A stretch of 64,000 bases of DNA from Parus major (taxonomy: Eukaryota; Chordata; Aves; Passeriformes; Paridae), in the NCBI RefSeq assembly GCF_001522545.3, contig NC_031772.1:4690385-4754384 (forward strand), in the 5' to 3' direction. The notes beneath the pieces are model-generated. The model was not told the origin of the DNA. It saw nothing but the letters and a program-made list of their open reading frames with translations, and did no database searches. This document shows positions 34,031 through 47,699 of the stretch, piece by piece (position 1 is the stretch's first letter; the number at the start of each line of letters is the position of its first letter). The position numbers and the translations under genes are program-made.

Positions 34031-37000
34031 AAACCTACCTCTTCTGTCCTATTTCTGCTTTTCATCTCCTGATGGTGCTTTAACTACCCAAGAAGAGCAT
34101 AAATCCACTAATACTCATTTTAGATGGGCAGAAAGGTTGATCTGTGGAGGGACATTTGTCCCTGGTTGGCTTCTGAATCTGTCATTGGTGTTTTAGTCCC
34201 CTGCTTCTGCTGAGATTACACAAAGGAAAGGTGGAAAATCTTAAATTCAGGGGGAATGTGTCCTTCAGGCTCTGGTGCTGAAAATAGTGTTGAGCCAAAG
34301 GATGTTCTGCTGTCAACAGAAAACACAAGACACCCTCATCCCCAGGGTGATTGGGGTGCAGCTCAGGTCCCCTGTGATGTGTGTGCAGAAGAGGTGCCTG
34401 CAGCTGATTTGGGGGTAGAATTTGTGTAAACTCACACTTGTGCTTGGGAAGCTCCACCTGGCTCTGGGGGTGGAGAGTTCTGCCTTGGGAAGGCCTGAGG
34501 AGGAAAGCATGGCCAGAATCTGTAGTGACATTATCACATCCTTGGGACACAGGAAAGGTCCACCTGGCCAGGGAGGTCACATGGATTGGTCCAGGAACTG
34601 GAAATTCTTCCATGAAGGAGGAACTTGGTGACTTCAGAGAGCAAAGTGCAAGCTCTGTTCCTTCCAGCTGGGATTGGTAATTGTCAAGGCAGCCAAAATC
34701 CAGCTTCTTTCTTCAAAAGTTAGTGATATTTCTTGTGTCCTTTCTGAGGGCTGTTTCTCTGGGACCTGTTCCATGTTGGGATTCTCTGGGGAGAGGACAT
34801 AGCACAGGAGGTCTGGCAGGGCTCTGAGGGATGCTGGTGGCTGCCTGGGCTCACCCAGGTTGGGAGACCTTGTCCAAGGGTGGTGTTTTCTGTCCCCAGA
34901 CCCTCAGGACCAGCTCAGCTTGTTCTGGTGTTTGCCCAGGAGCCCTCCTCAGGCTGCCTGGGGGGGGTCCTGAGGACAAAAAACTCTTTGGGATTTATTT
35001 CTTCCATGCTGCCTTCTGTGAGATGGTTTAAATTTTAGTTACTTTCCAAAAAACAGAGCAATATTTTAGGCTTTTAGCACTGTCACTTCTTTAAGTAGCA
35101 TCTTGTCCTGACTCTGGCAGATACCTGGGCTGATTTTCCAGGCTCTTGTTTCCTCCCTGGACCTGAAAACTGTTCTAATTTTATTTTACCTCCCTGTAAA
35201 GTTTCTTTTCATTCGCTGCCTTTGCTTTTCTTATCGCTTTTTATGCTCTCAACTTCATTATGCAATTGTTCCAACCCTGCTCTGTATTTGATGTTTTATA
35301 ACTCGTGTCTGCCTTTTCTTCCACTGTTGATTACTTTTACATTTTGATGTTCCTTCACACTGGCTTTACAGGGGAAAAAAATAGAAAAAAACAACATGAA
35401 CATTCCCAGTGCAATTACTGGGAGGTGGCACACACAACCCCCGGGCATACATTAATTTATCTTTGAACACTTTCTATTTCCTCTGTGTCCTTTCTCTCCC
35501 CAGCTTTATCATGTTGAATTTCACCCTGCACTTACTCTCCCAACTTTGCTCTGCTAAAATCTAATCTACTTGTTTTCTAACTTCTGGTTGAACATTAATC
35601 CTGGTGAAATCCTTAAGGGCTGAGCCCAGAGTCTCCCCCACACTCGCATCCACTCATAATTGCAAGTGCAGGAGCCTTGCTCAGGAATTATTCCTTACAA
35701 AAAGCCACCTTCTTCCCAGACATTCTTCAGATTATGGAAAAAGAGATCTGGTGGAACCCCCTGCACAGTAAAGGAATATTTTTTTCCCCAGATCCCCAGG
35801 TGCTGCTCACATCATCTCCCCCTCTCCAGATTTGTCTTTCCCCCTGAAATGGTCTCAGCTGAACATTTCAGCATCTGCCTGATTTTGGGACGTGGGTCTC
35901 GAGTGCTGCAGTTCTGAAACTTCCATAAACTTCCTTAAAAAGGAACCAACTTGGATTGCTAAGCAAAAAGTCTTCATGTTTATCAGCAAAAGTCTTGAAA
36001 CACTCTGGATGAACCCTGGACTTTTCTAGACCTGTAAAACTATTATCAGGAAACTCCTGGAGGTTATTCCCATTAAAAATACTTCTTTATACCCACATAA
36101 GTTTCCAATACACATAAAATTCTATCAGGGTAAAAACTTAGAGTGTGTTTGTCTTGTTCTTCCATATCTTTACCTAGTTCTTGTATTATATGTAATTAAC
36201 ACATTTAATACTGACTTTAATTGACCTCATCAATGTCATGGCTTATTAAGCTTTTTATAGTGTAGTGTTCCTCTTTTTTGTCTCTATTGAATGATCACAT
36301 ACATTTGTTTATCATAAATTGAGTGCACGTATTTTGGAAAATAAAATTGAAATGCCAAGTGCTTTTCAGAAATTCTTTCAAGCACAGTAAAAGAGATACC
36401 TGGGTGTAGTTAAATTTTTATAAAGTGCAACATGAAAACATGTCTTTACCTTCATTGCTTTTTCTGTCTTCCACCTACTGCCTTTTTTCCCAGAAAGGCA
36501 GCTGACAAAAATAAGGAGTATTTCTTGTGTTAAATGAAAACAACTTAAATCTCTTTTTATTTATTTGGTATTTAATCTCAAGTGGAAACTTGCAATCAGA
36601 ACCTGTGCTTTCCGTTCAAACTGGAAAAGTATTCTTCACAAATAAGTGTTTGTTTGGAGGGGGAGAAAGCTCTAATTGTAACTCTTGGGTCCCACAATAA
36701 ATATTTCTGTAGTGAATTTGAATTGATTAATCTGTCACTTTTTTCAGTAAAGTGCAAAATCAGATCAGCTCCCATCTTGCTTATTTACACGGTCAGCTTT
36801 AATTTGTCATCGGTTCTATTGAGTAGCAAAGCTTTTAGTGCAGAAGATACCTCTTCCACTTAATGGATAATCATTTAGTGGAATATAATTTAAAAGGATT
36901 TATCTGGTCTCTGTGCCATGGCTGTAACCTAACCCCAGCATGATAAACTTTCTCCAGGAGAAGGATTAGCATTTTCTGGTGGCTTTTCTTTGGGAATTGG

Positions 37001-40000
37001 TTCAGTTATTAATTCAACATCCAGCTTGGCCAAAGCTCCCTGAGAGCTCCACTTGTAAAAGTATTTCTGGGTTTGGCTGCACTTTGCATTAGACCACTTT
37101 GTGTCAGGTGATTCAATAGGATTTGAATCCAAATCCCTGCCTTGTTTTATTTGGAAGATAAGAGCAAGAAATTCAGGGCAGAGGCCAAGAGAGTTGGAAA
37201 GGCTTTGTGTGAGACATGGGGCTGGGAGCTCTACCTGGAAAAAAGAGGGAATCATAAATGAAAACAAGTTCTTGAGCAAGTTGTGGGGAGAGATTGGACT
37301 GATGGTGATAAGAATTTTGACTTTCAGTAAAGGTTCATGAGGGGAAGAGCTGGTTTTGCTCAGGAGCTGCTTTTCTAGGCACCAGAGTTGTAACCCCCAG
37401 CCAGAGGGATGGGAATGTCAGCCCTCCCAGAGAAGCACCCTTAATTAGGGATGCAAGTTGCTGTGACTTTTTACACTCCTGGAATCGCAAATGATGAGAA
37501 ATCCTGACTTTAATCCACTTTCTTTCTTCCCCAGTGCTGAGCTCTGGCTCTCCTAGAAGGTGACAATGGTGGCACTGCAGTGTTATAAACTCCAAAACCA
37601 GGACAATTCATCTTTGTGCCTCTCCAGCACAGGGCAGGTGCTCTGACAGGTGGAGTTTGCTTTAAGGAGTGAAGGTTTTTCCCAGGAAAATCTGCAGCAG
37701 GAGCAGAGGAGCACCCCTCTATAGGTCCAGGTGTGACATTTTTTCAGGGAGTGTGTGAGGATATTTTTGGTGGTGTTGGGACAGTGACAGCTGAAAGCTG
37801 GACCTGGAGTCACCAAATGAAAACCTGAGGGCAAAAACTTTGAATGAATACATCATTAATAACTGAAAAAGTGCAGCACTCCTCATCAGCATGAACTGAC
37901 CTTGCTTTTAGCACTAAATGTGGGAAAATCAGGCTGCCCAGGGCTTTCATTTGGTTTTCCTTCTTTTAGTCTGGGTCTACCTGGGCTCCAGAGCTGTCAC
38001 CACTGTGGAACAGGATCATTCCAGCTCCTGCTGGAGCTCTGTCAGCAGGGCATGGCCAGATGTGACAAGAGGGTTTTGGCTGGGTATTTTTTTGAACCTG
38101 CTGCTTTCCTCTATCTCTTCTATTTCTCTTATTGCTAAAAGAGAAGTTTTAAACTCCCCAATAGCAAAGCTCAAACACCCACAACACCCTCTCCAAAACT
38201 CCATGTTGCATTTTTAATGATCTCTTATGTTTGTGTAATAACCCAAGGCAACATTTCGAAGCTTCATTTTTGGAAGGGATTAACAGGGACTGTTTTAATC
38301 TTTCCTGTAGTGTATAAACTGCTGGAAAGCAATCCAGTTATGTTTTCACTGATGCCTGGAATTGAAATACTTGTTGATTTTTACTTTATTTTTTTTGGCA
38401 ACGTTTCTACTTGAGGAAAGAACTTGAGTGCAATCAATTAAAGAAAGGATCTGATTTGCTTTGTAATTGTTTTTCTGTCTCTGTGAATGATGTAAGGGCA
38501 TTTTGGAAGAATTTACTTCACTACTCTGTCTTTTCTAAAATAACAGGTTTACTGGTTGATTTATGGGTTGTTTGTTTTGTTTTTGTTGTTCTGTCTGTAG
38601 GTGAGAAAAAGGTTAATTTGCTTGAGAAATCATGTCTATGCCAGAGAAGGTCAGCTTGTTCCATCATCGTGTTCTGCCATTGGAGCTGACCTCAACCTAA
38701 ACACCGTGCTTTAAGGCAGGAATTAGGCATCCTGTTTTTCTCCATGCTTTTCCAGTATTTCTTTTCTCCTGTTGTCGTAGTTTCTCAGAAAAGGCAGGAG
38801 GGTGTGACTCCCAGGAATGAATTCTGTTCCTTCTAAAGTCATATTTTTGACGCCGTGCTTCAAAAACTTCAATCTTTGCTGTGGCTGTGCCAAGCTGTGT
38901 CTGGTGTGACTGCCCACGAGCCAAAACACCAACAAGTCTCTTTGGGAATTGTGTCAAAGGCAGGAAAAAAATCTGTGAAAGCATAAAAATTGGGAAAGAC
39001 TGGAAATATTAACTTTGTTAAAGTCCATGGATATCACAGCAGAGTGGCCCCTGTGGTTCCTGGGGATGTCCCAGCTCCTCTTCCTGTGTTATTTCCAGGA
39101 CTTGTAGGATGCTGACCACAAATGATGGACCAAGGCATCCAAATCCTGCTTTTCTTGGAGCTTGGATTCAGCTCTAGTCAGGGGGAAAGGTTCTAGGAAG
39201 TGATTAAGAAAGATGAAGCGAACTCCCAACAGTGTTTAGCTGCAGAGTTGAGGAGAGGTGATGGAGGAAATGTTTCATCAAAATGTTTAATCAGTCTGTA
39301 GGGTTCCCTCTGGGAGTGTTGGAATTCATTTTGGCTTCTCCCTACGTCCATTTTTTGTTCAAAAGTCATCAGAAGTTTGTAAATTGGATTGGAGGTTGCA
39401 CCTCTGATGCTAAATCTGGCCTGGGGAGGTGTGCAGCTCCCAGTCTGAGGTGCAGGAACATGGTTTGGTTTGGAGGGAGAGGAAAGGGACAGCACAGGGA
39501 ATGAAAACTGGATTTTGTTGGGAATATGACAAAGCATTGACACAGGGGAGGCTCTGCCTGGAGACTCATCTCCACCCAGACCCAACTTCTACAGTAGCTT
39601 TGGGAAACTAAAGTGAATGAATTTTGTGACATCTTAGTGATAAAGTCATGGTTAAGATGGCAATGTCTGGATGACTTGAGATGCAAGTCAGCAGGAGTCT
39701 CTGTGTGTGTGTGCAATTTAGGTGTGTTCTATGCTGCTTCCCGGAAGATCCACATGGAAAAAGAAGCACTTCAATAAATTGAGGGTTTTTTTCTAGTTAA
39801 TCTCATACCTGGGGTGATACTTTGCTTTTGAGGATATGCAATTGCTATTAAGTTACAAGGGATGCTGTGGTGGGTACTGGAAAGAAAATAAGATTTTTTT
39901 TTCCCATTTCTTTTACTGGATAAAAGTGTAAAATGTGATTGGAGTTTGTCAGCATGGAAACAAATGTCTGAATTTACTGCAACACCTCAATATCTTCAAC

Positions 40001-40332
40001 CTTTTCAGGTGTAAAACCCCCTGCAGTAAAAGGCACACGGATTTTACATAATTTACTATTTTTGATGAAAAATCACATCAAAGTGACACCTGAGGCCCCT
40101 CATCCATCCCCTTTGATAAGAGTTGGAAGTTGGTCAGTCCTGTTCTTGGCATTTATTAGTGCTGATTCCCAGGGCCAAGGAATGGCAGGAAGAGTTGGTT
40201 ATACAGTAACTTCTGAGCTGGAGTGGCAGAGCTGCTATTAAAGACTCTTGGATTTTCTTTAGGCTTCCTGTCCATCAATATAAAGCTGTGGTGGGCTCTT
40301 CATGCCCTTGCAAGTCAAAACACTTGATTTTT

Positions 40333-40450
40333 CTTTTTCTTTTTTATTTTTTTTTTTTTGTAGATTCTTGACTTTTTTAAAAAATTGTTTTTCTCACAGT
40401 AGTTGTTAAAAAGTTGGCAGAATAAATTCTGAGCAAAAAAAAAAAAAAAA
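40333..40450 (+). other. T-rich tract, AATAAA and A16 tract: possible retroposed 3' end
   Basis: A T-rich run (about 40.33-40.36 kb) is followed by AATAAA at 40421-40426 and, nine bases later, by a run of 16 A (40435-40450). A polyadenylation signal this close before an A-run is what a retroposed mRNA end would look like. I cannot identify a parent gene and see no target-site duplication, so a chance A-run is equally likely. Confidence 0.2.
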
Positions 40451-41705
40451 GGTGTTTGTGGGTCCATTTTAAATTTCAGCAGTGCACAATGGCTCCTATT
40501 GTGGGTTTTACCAACCTACAGAATTGTTCTTGGCTTTCCCCTCCTCAGGGCAGATCGTGTGTCACGCCCTGTTTAACTCCTTCAACAGAGACACAAAGAA
40601 ATTTCACTTCTACAGAGCAATCAGACCTCCCCCTGCCCTTGAGCCTTCATGGGAAGGATGTATGGGTTGGGATTTTCAAGTACATATTAAGAAGTTTATT
40701 GCCAGTGGAGTGTGCATAGATCAATATTCAATATAGCTGTAAACACACGTCCTTCACACGGATCCTGGATGTCCTTTCTTGGGCCTGCAGCTCCCTGAAA
40801 CACCACTTACAGCAGGCCACAAGCAATAAAACATCATCTCTCTGCTTGCCTGGCCCAGCCTTTGCTCAAGCAGATGCTCAGAGGTGAGATTTTTACACTT
40901 TTGACCCATTGGTTCCACCTCCCATTTGATTTTTTTTTTTGACATGAAGTATTCAAGTGAGGAGAGGTTTTTCCCTCTATTTTACAGAGTTTTTTTCACT
41001 GCTGGCATTTATTAGGAGCTGGTGTTTCCTGTTTGTTGGAGCAAAAGCTGGATGAAGTGTCAGGTGAAGATCTCTGTGCTTTGCTGATGGAGAGAGCAGT
41101 TGGAAAATTCATGTGAAGGTCAGCTGAGGCCACAGCATTGGTCTGTTAATTAGCATCTTCCAAGAAAATTAGCAGAAGTTGGACCCTCCTCATCCAATAA
41201 CCCACACTAACTGCAAATCTTTGGGAGAAGGGTTCTCCCAACCCAAAAAAGTCTCATCCCTAAAGTGAGGGTTACAAATCCTTCTGTGTTAAACTGAGGG
41301 GGGGAATTGTGGTTGGTTATCAAAGTTAAACTGCTGTCTAAGGAATTTCTGCTTATTTTGCTGTATCTTGTTTAGTCTGAGATTGTTTTGAACTGGGCAG
41401 GGAGTTTGTAGGGATCTGAGGGCTGTCATAGCTGAGAATTGGGCTTTTTATAGTGCAGGAGAGTCTTTATTCAATTGTTTATCCTGTGTCAGAAGGGCTG
41501 TGCATGACAAGTAATTGCCAGGGAATAAAACTCCTGGCAGTTCCCACTGAACCCACTGCTTGAAGTGCCATCCAAGCCTAAACACTCAAAATAAAACAGG
41601 GATTTCTTCCCTTCTGTGTGGATTTCCTGGTTTGAGGTGTCTTGTCAGGCTGGCAGAAGTAATTATTACTGGGAGAAGATGGGAATTCTTCCCTCCAAGA
41701 TTCCT

Positions 41706-41723
41706 CATTCATTCATTCATTCA
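41706..41723. repeat. (CATT)n microsatellite
   Basis: CATTCATTCATTCATTCA, four and a half units of a tetranucleotide repeat. Confidence 0.9.
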
Positions 41724-44399
41724 CCAGGAGAACAATTAATGACAACTCACTAATGGCTGCAACACTTTTTTTTTTCCTCTTTGCAGTGGCATGTGCAGTC
41801 CCAGGTTTCAGAGTGCTGGGTACTCCCTGCCTGGCCCCAATTACTTTGGCAGGGAGGATGGGATGCTGCAGAGCTTCCCCTGGCAAAGCAATTCCCAGCC
41901 AAGAATAGGTTGGAGCTGCTGGCACTGAAGTGGTGTCTAGGAGCAGCACTGGGTACTGGGAATCACTGCCTGGCTCCAGAAAAGGAAGAGCAGTTGAGGT
42001 TTTAACTGTGTAATTAATTACCACAGATTTGGATGAGGAGAGGGAAGAGAATTTGGGCTTCAGGGCTGAGTGAGGATATGGGAGACTTCCCAATTGACCA
42101 AGTATTTCCTGTAAGATGAAACCAATGAGAGCAAGAGACAGAAAGATCTTTATAACAAATATGCTCTAAACTTAAAATAAACCCAAATTTGCTCCATCCA
42201 GTTTCCTTGTCAAGGCTTTTGCCCTGAGTCTGCAGGTGGAGCATGGGTTGGTGTCAGTCTGTGACTTAAGGCTGGGAGTCACCAACATTCCTTGGTCTGT
42301 TTTATTGACCTGGTGGCTCAAAAAGCTGCAGATCTGAGATGGAAAAATCCCCTTTAGTCAGTCTGGAGCCTTTTTGTCCTGAGGCATCCACCAAGCCCTG
42401 CACCAGGGTAGGAGGAATTAAACATCACAACCCCAAACCCCTTCCTTCACCTCTGACAAGTTGCAGAGATGAGAAACCAATTGATGTGGCTGGGAGAGCA
42501 CCAAATGTTTCCAAAATCCTTGTGGATAAATTCAGTATCTTAATATCAGAGGCCAGGAGCTTGCCTTTCACGTCCACTGAAAATGTTATTTTTAGTGCAT
42601 TACATCTTCAGACTTGAAAGGAGAAAAGCTCAACACTAGCTAATAATTAAGTGATTAACTGTAATAATATGCTGCACATTTTGAAGTGAGCAGTATAGGT
42701 TCAGATGAATCAGGAGTGAATTTATACATTAATACATATTCAAAAGTGTGTTTTATGATTTAATTACAGTTCTAAAGGAAACAACCCAGAGAAGGAACAT
42801 AATGCCCTGATGTTTGCATTACTCTTGCACAAGAAAACATCCAAAGTTTGCCTGTTAATTAGTGGATTCTGCCTAATTTATTTGTATCTGCCCTGCCTTT
42901 CCCGTTGGGCTGCTATGGCTGATCTTGGGAAGTGGAGAGGGGAGGCTGAGTTCAGGAAGGGATCACTCCTCATCCCCAAAGTGCTGCTGTAGCAGAAACA
43001 GCCTTTGATCCCAGAGAGATGATTGTGAGATTTAGGACTCACAGCGTTCCCATTGCTGAATATGTAATTTAGGTCACTGAACTATGTTTTGGTGGAAGAT
43101 ACTTATCTATTCCACTTCTTGCTGATGTCATGTGCTGGGAAATCAGATGTTAGAGTGCAAAAATACATGAGAGGCCAGGCTTAAAATGGCATAAAATATA
43201 AATGTCTCTGTGACTGGCTGCAGTTCCTGGTGGTGGTTGTTGGGGATGAGGGTCACATCCCTTCTTTTCTGCTTTATTATCCTGCTCCATCCAAATTCTG
43301 ATAAAAAATAATAATAAAAAAAATCTGATTTATCTCTCCTTTAATTTTTAGTGCAGAAGGGGAGCAGAGCAACCCCAGAGGAAACACAGTCTCCTACTTT
43401 CTCTGCTCTAACACCTTTATTCAATTTGGAAAAGCTGAGAGGGTGTTAAATTCAGGTGTTTCCCCTGTATCTCCAACAGAGATATTCACTGATATCCTTT
43501 GATAACAAGAAAGGTTAATTCAACCCAAAATATTCCTCCTACAGAGAATAAGGGATTTAAAAGATGTGTGGATACCTTGTTTTGAGAAGAATTAGTTAAA
43601 TCTTGTCCTGGTTTAATGCAGTCATGGCAGGCAGTGACAGTCTGTAGGTAAATTCTCCTCTCAAGGTTTTCTGTGTGCACTGCCAGCTACTTCTGTAGTT
43701 TTCCAAACTATTTTTTCCCTTCTCCCTCCTTCCCCTTTGAAATCCTCCATATTTTTACTTTAGGGAAATTGTTAACAGGGAGCAGACTTGGAGGAAGATA
43801 TGGAAGGGCTTATCTTAAAAGTATTCAGAAGTTCAACTGATAACAGCAGTGCAAATTTAAATAAGTAATAAAAACCCTCCATACCTCATCCTTGGGTAGC
43901 AAAAAAGAGAATATGGCTCTGACATAATTCATTGGACAGTGCTCAGCAAACACAAAGAGAAAAATACTTTTTTTTTTCCCCTTCTAATTCTTTCAGGGTA
44001 GAAGAAAAAAGTCAGGAAGTTTTTCTCTTCTATCTATGAAGCTTTAGCAAATAGTGAACAGTAGAGCAGTTGTGGGAAGTATCAGAAACTCTTGCTAGCT
44101 AGTATTTGAAAACCTCTAATTTATAGCAGCAGCCGATGTCAAGATAGCAATCTGGATTTTACAGATCAATCTCCTGCAGCTGCTGAGATCTGAAGTATCA
44201 GAACTACCAAGTTCACATTTTCTCTATTTTTCTTTATCAGATTCCAACCCATCTGTAAAAGTCCCCAGCTTTCTGACACTGTGCCTATTGAACAACATAA
44301 TCCAGGGTACCTACAAATCATTCATGGTTCACCTTTGCAGTGAAACCTGAAGATTTTGGAGCAAGATTTTCTTTACTTAGGATCTTCCCCTTGCTCCTG

Positions 44400-44720
44400 A
44401 AAGATGAACATACTCAATGTTTATAAAATAATGTCTATATGAGCATTATACACAAATGCACTTACTTATGTTTATTATTAGTTGGCTGTACTTATTTGTT
44501 CTTGCTAATGGCTAATTAATTTGGGAAAATCTTACAAAGCTAATGATGTATAATATAACAGTAAATTCCATGTTAAATCAAAGATATCAGCCTAGAATTT
44601 ACTGTGAAGTGGTAATTACTGAGGTTATCAAGTAGAAGGTATCTGCAGTTTGGCATAATTTGTCATTTATAACAACTCTTACTAAAAGTTCCAGGATTTA
44701 CAGATGAGTTGATCCAGATC
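44400..44720. promoter_or_regulatory. A+T-rich island, candidate conserved non-coding element
   Basis: Non-repetitive A+T-rich sequence with closely spaced TAAT and ATTA cores (CTAATGGCTAATTAATTT, GGTAATTACTG, GCATAATTTGTCATTTATAA). It lies inside the long CR1-free interval and has no open frames. Regulatory function is inferred from composition and context only. Confidence 0.22.
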
Positions 44721-46689
44721 ACCTTTGTACAGCAGTTAATAATTAGCTCCTGCACTACCAGCTTTCACTTCTAAATTACCTCCTTGCTCCTTCAGTCCTT
44801 CTTTTAAAAACAGTTTAAGATTATATTTGCCACGAGGCTGATGAATTTATCTTGGGCACTGGTGACTCAAACTCCACACTGAACTCTCTCAACACACCTC
44901 AGAGTGAAGCTGTTGCTTGGATTTGTCTCCAGAATTATTAAAGGGATCATTTTTTGGGAGTTTGTGGATTTCCCTGACAGACAAAAGGCACAAGTAGCTG
45001 CTGATGTCAGATAAATTCCTAGCGTTTCCCCTTTCTTCAGTAGCCTGCCATTGTGAAATTAAAAAAAAATAATTAGGAAGTGTCAGGGAGATTTCCCGCA
45101 CCAGCAGGAATGCTGCAGAATTCAAACTGCAATTCCAAATGTTCCTGAACCTCTTCAAACCCTCCCCAATTGCACAAACACCGCTACAGTGGGGTGGAAA
45201 ATAAGCACAGGGATTATTCACCAAACAGAAATTTAAACTCATAGTCCTTGAGATGAGGGTGAGATTTTGCTGCTGGGGTGGGAGAGGTGGGAAAGGGGAA
45301 CAGGAACATCCAGGGATTTTCTGTTTAGCACTGCAACTCTATTTCTAAGTTGAATATATGTTATGGTGCAAAGAAAAAGTCTTTTGGAATTCCTTATCTC
45401 AATAATTTTTTGTTGTTTTTTCCCGGATTATAGTAACTTTTTGTTTGCTGGTAGATGGTTCCTTTAGCAAGTGAGATATATTGAGACATAATTCAAAATG
45501 ACAGGACAGGAGTAACCAATACACGGTGCACAAATGACTCCCTGTTAACATGTCACGTATTGCATCCTTTATTAAAACCAGCCCCTGCTCCGTGTTGGCA
45601 AACAGCATTCCCAGCCATCCCCCAGCCCAGCTTTATGATGGATTGTCCTGGAGCTTGGTTGTATGTGGAGTAAAATATCAGCATCCATATAAACACAGGA
45701 TGTTGTTAAAATGGAGGGGGTTTTCCTTTATATTGTCTTTGTAGGGATCTCCATTCAAACAATCTTTTTAATCACAGCTCATAGTTTTAAATAGGCTTCC
45801 CAAGGCAGCCTGGATTGCAAAGCTTGGAGGTATTTCAGCATCCCTCTTCTGCACAATCAATTAATCTGAGGGTTAAGACATACCTGACCAGCTGTCTGCC
45901 TCAGGTCTGCAGCTTCCTTGAATTTTTCCCAATATCTTAAGTTTTTGTACAGCTTCCCTTGTACCTGGAGCAGTGACTTTTCAAGTAATATTTTTTCCTT
46001 TTATCATATTTATTTCCTTTATATCATTTATCACTTGAATTCCATTTAAAGAACAAATAGAGCTGTGCATGAATCCCAAATTGCTCTATAAAGGATTCAG
46101 AATTCCCCCACGCTCTGCTCAGCTTTAGCCTCTGTGCCCAACTCTGTTTTCTTTTGTGCTGAAGCTGGAAAATCCTGACTCTTTATTCCGGTGTCGGTGC
46201 AACAGATGTCTGAGTCCCATCCTCAGCCGCTGTTTCTGGAGCAGCCAGTGAGTAGGGATGTTGTTGCTGCAGGATAAGGGAGGACTAAGAAATGACAGGG
46301 GTTTTCAAACTCTGTGTATTTGTTCACAAGGCATTGTTTTCAAGCTGAGCCTATAAACAAGAGTATGTCCTGTTTATTATTTATTGATAGCGTCAATTAT
46401 ACAATGTGAAAGCTTTGATCGGGAAAAAAATTGTAGGACATGATCTTTGCAAATAGCCAAGAAAGCCCAAACCCTGAGGGGTGTGGAGGTGTGGGGAAGA
46501 GGATGGAGGGGATGCAGAGCCAGCAGGTCTGGCTGCTGTGGGAATCCCACCCTCGGGTACGTCCCTGCCAGCTCTCCATCCCAGCACTGGAAAAACGCCC
46601 CGTTCCCGTGGTGAGAAAGGTGATGGTATGTTTATCACGCAGCCAAGAAATAAATGGGAGCCATTACAAAGGTGTATAATTCAGCAATT
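44721..46689. other. Non-coding sequence, no gene seen
   Basis: Unique sequence. Frames reach 117 codons (44889-45242, minus) without domain or splice support. A slightly CpG-richer patch lies near 46.18-46.24 kb (TTCCGGTGTCGGTG and CAGCCGCTG). No transposon was recognised. Confidence 0.5.
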
Positions 46690-47480
46690 ACTGTTATTTG
46701 TTTTTTCTGACACCCCCTGCAAACAGTTATCGCTTCAGTCAAACATAATCAAATTATCTTTTTTTTTTTTTTTTTCCTTTTTCTTGGTACTGTATATTAA
46801 CAGGGCAAATAAAAGGGAAAATAGTGCAGTCCCTTGTAATAAAGAAAACAGCAGCAAACTATTAATGCTCTTTGAAAAGAGTAGTTTTAACAAAGTAAGC
46901 AAGAATCATTTTCTTTGGTTGAGTGTTGATTCCCCAGTGTGCTCTCAGTAAGTAATTAGAATGGCCCAGTGAATGTCAGCATCAGCTTGTTTATTCTCAT
47001 TATTTTATCATTTTAAAAACCCTCTAGGTGATGAGACATGCAGTATAGAACATAATTACCATTATTAGCATACTAATTGGACACAAAAATAGGCCAACTA
47101 CAAGGTAGCCAACTGAATAATTTCACATTAATCAAACACCATAGTGAATAAGCCTATTGTTAAATTGACAGCTACAATAATTGGCAATATTTCGCTGCGC
47201 AATATAAGAAATTCCTTGTAATATCTCTGCCACGTTATATAATTCAGTAATTTCCCACATTTCCAGCCTTAACTTTGTACACCTAGTTCAAGTTCAAGAA
47301 AACATCGTGATAAGATTATTAGTCTATTATCAAGTGGACAAAGTATATAAAGACCTGCTTGTTAGCATTCAGGAATAGATTTGCTCGATAAGGAAACAAA
47401 AAGGCTCCCAATTTAGTTACTTGTTGCTTCAGCATTGAAAATATATAAAGGTTCTCGATAAGAATTTTTTTAACCGTGTA
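46690..47480. promoter_or_regulatory. A+T-rich region with a GATA-motif cluster, candidate enhancer
   Basis: Five GATAA-type sites are seen: TTATC at 46727-46731, GATAAG at 47309-47314, TTATC at 47327-47331, GATAAG at 47387-47392 and GATAAG at 47457-47462. CTCGATAAG occurs twice, 70 bp apart. TCAAGTGG (47330-47337), an NKX2-type core, overlaps one of them. TAAT and TGACAG-type words are frequent between 46.98 and 47.2 kb. A long T-run interrupts at about 46.76 kb. The sequence is complex, lacks transposons and lacks open frames. It reads like a conserved developmental enhancer, which is an inference. Confidence 0.35.
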
Positions 47481-47699
47481 TTAAAGTCCAACTCGCCTGT
47501 TTAAGAAACAGAGAAAATTGTGAAGAAATATTAAAAAGCAAGTGGTAAAACTAACTAAAATTAAATAAAAGCCAAGTGGGAACTGTGACTTTCAGCCTCC
47601 AGGATAATTTTCTGGTTGGGATTTGTCTGGTGCCGTCCCCATCTCGTTGAACGGCGAGCTGGAAAGTTGCAAAGCCGTCACCAGGAGTGGGAATTCATG

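Larger units (their letters stand above)
34031..44399. other. Non-coding, CR1-free unique sequence
   Basis: Over 10 kb with no transposon or exon recognised. Low-complexity tracts include a T-run and an A16 tract at 40.33-40.45 kb and a short (CATT)n at 41.71 kb. Frames reach 143 codons (34182-34613, minus) and are matched by frames on the opposite strand. The 35.1-35.6 kb part is pyrimidine-rich. I see no tRNA, rRNA or splice-bounded coding exon. Confidence 0.5.

Noticed and set aside
34182..34613. 143-codon minus-strand frame
   Set aside because: Histidine/leucine/proline-rich composition follows local base content. Two plus-strand frames share the DNA.
40456..40736. Two overlapping plus frames after the A16 tract, considered as a retrogene
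   Set aside because: Neither frame resembles a protein I know, and the A-tract precedes rather than follows them, so they do not form a retroposed coding unit.
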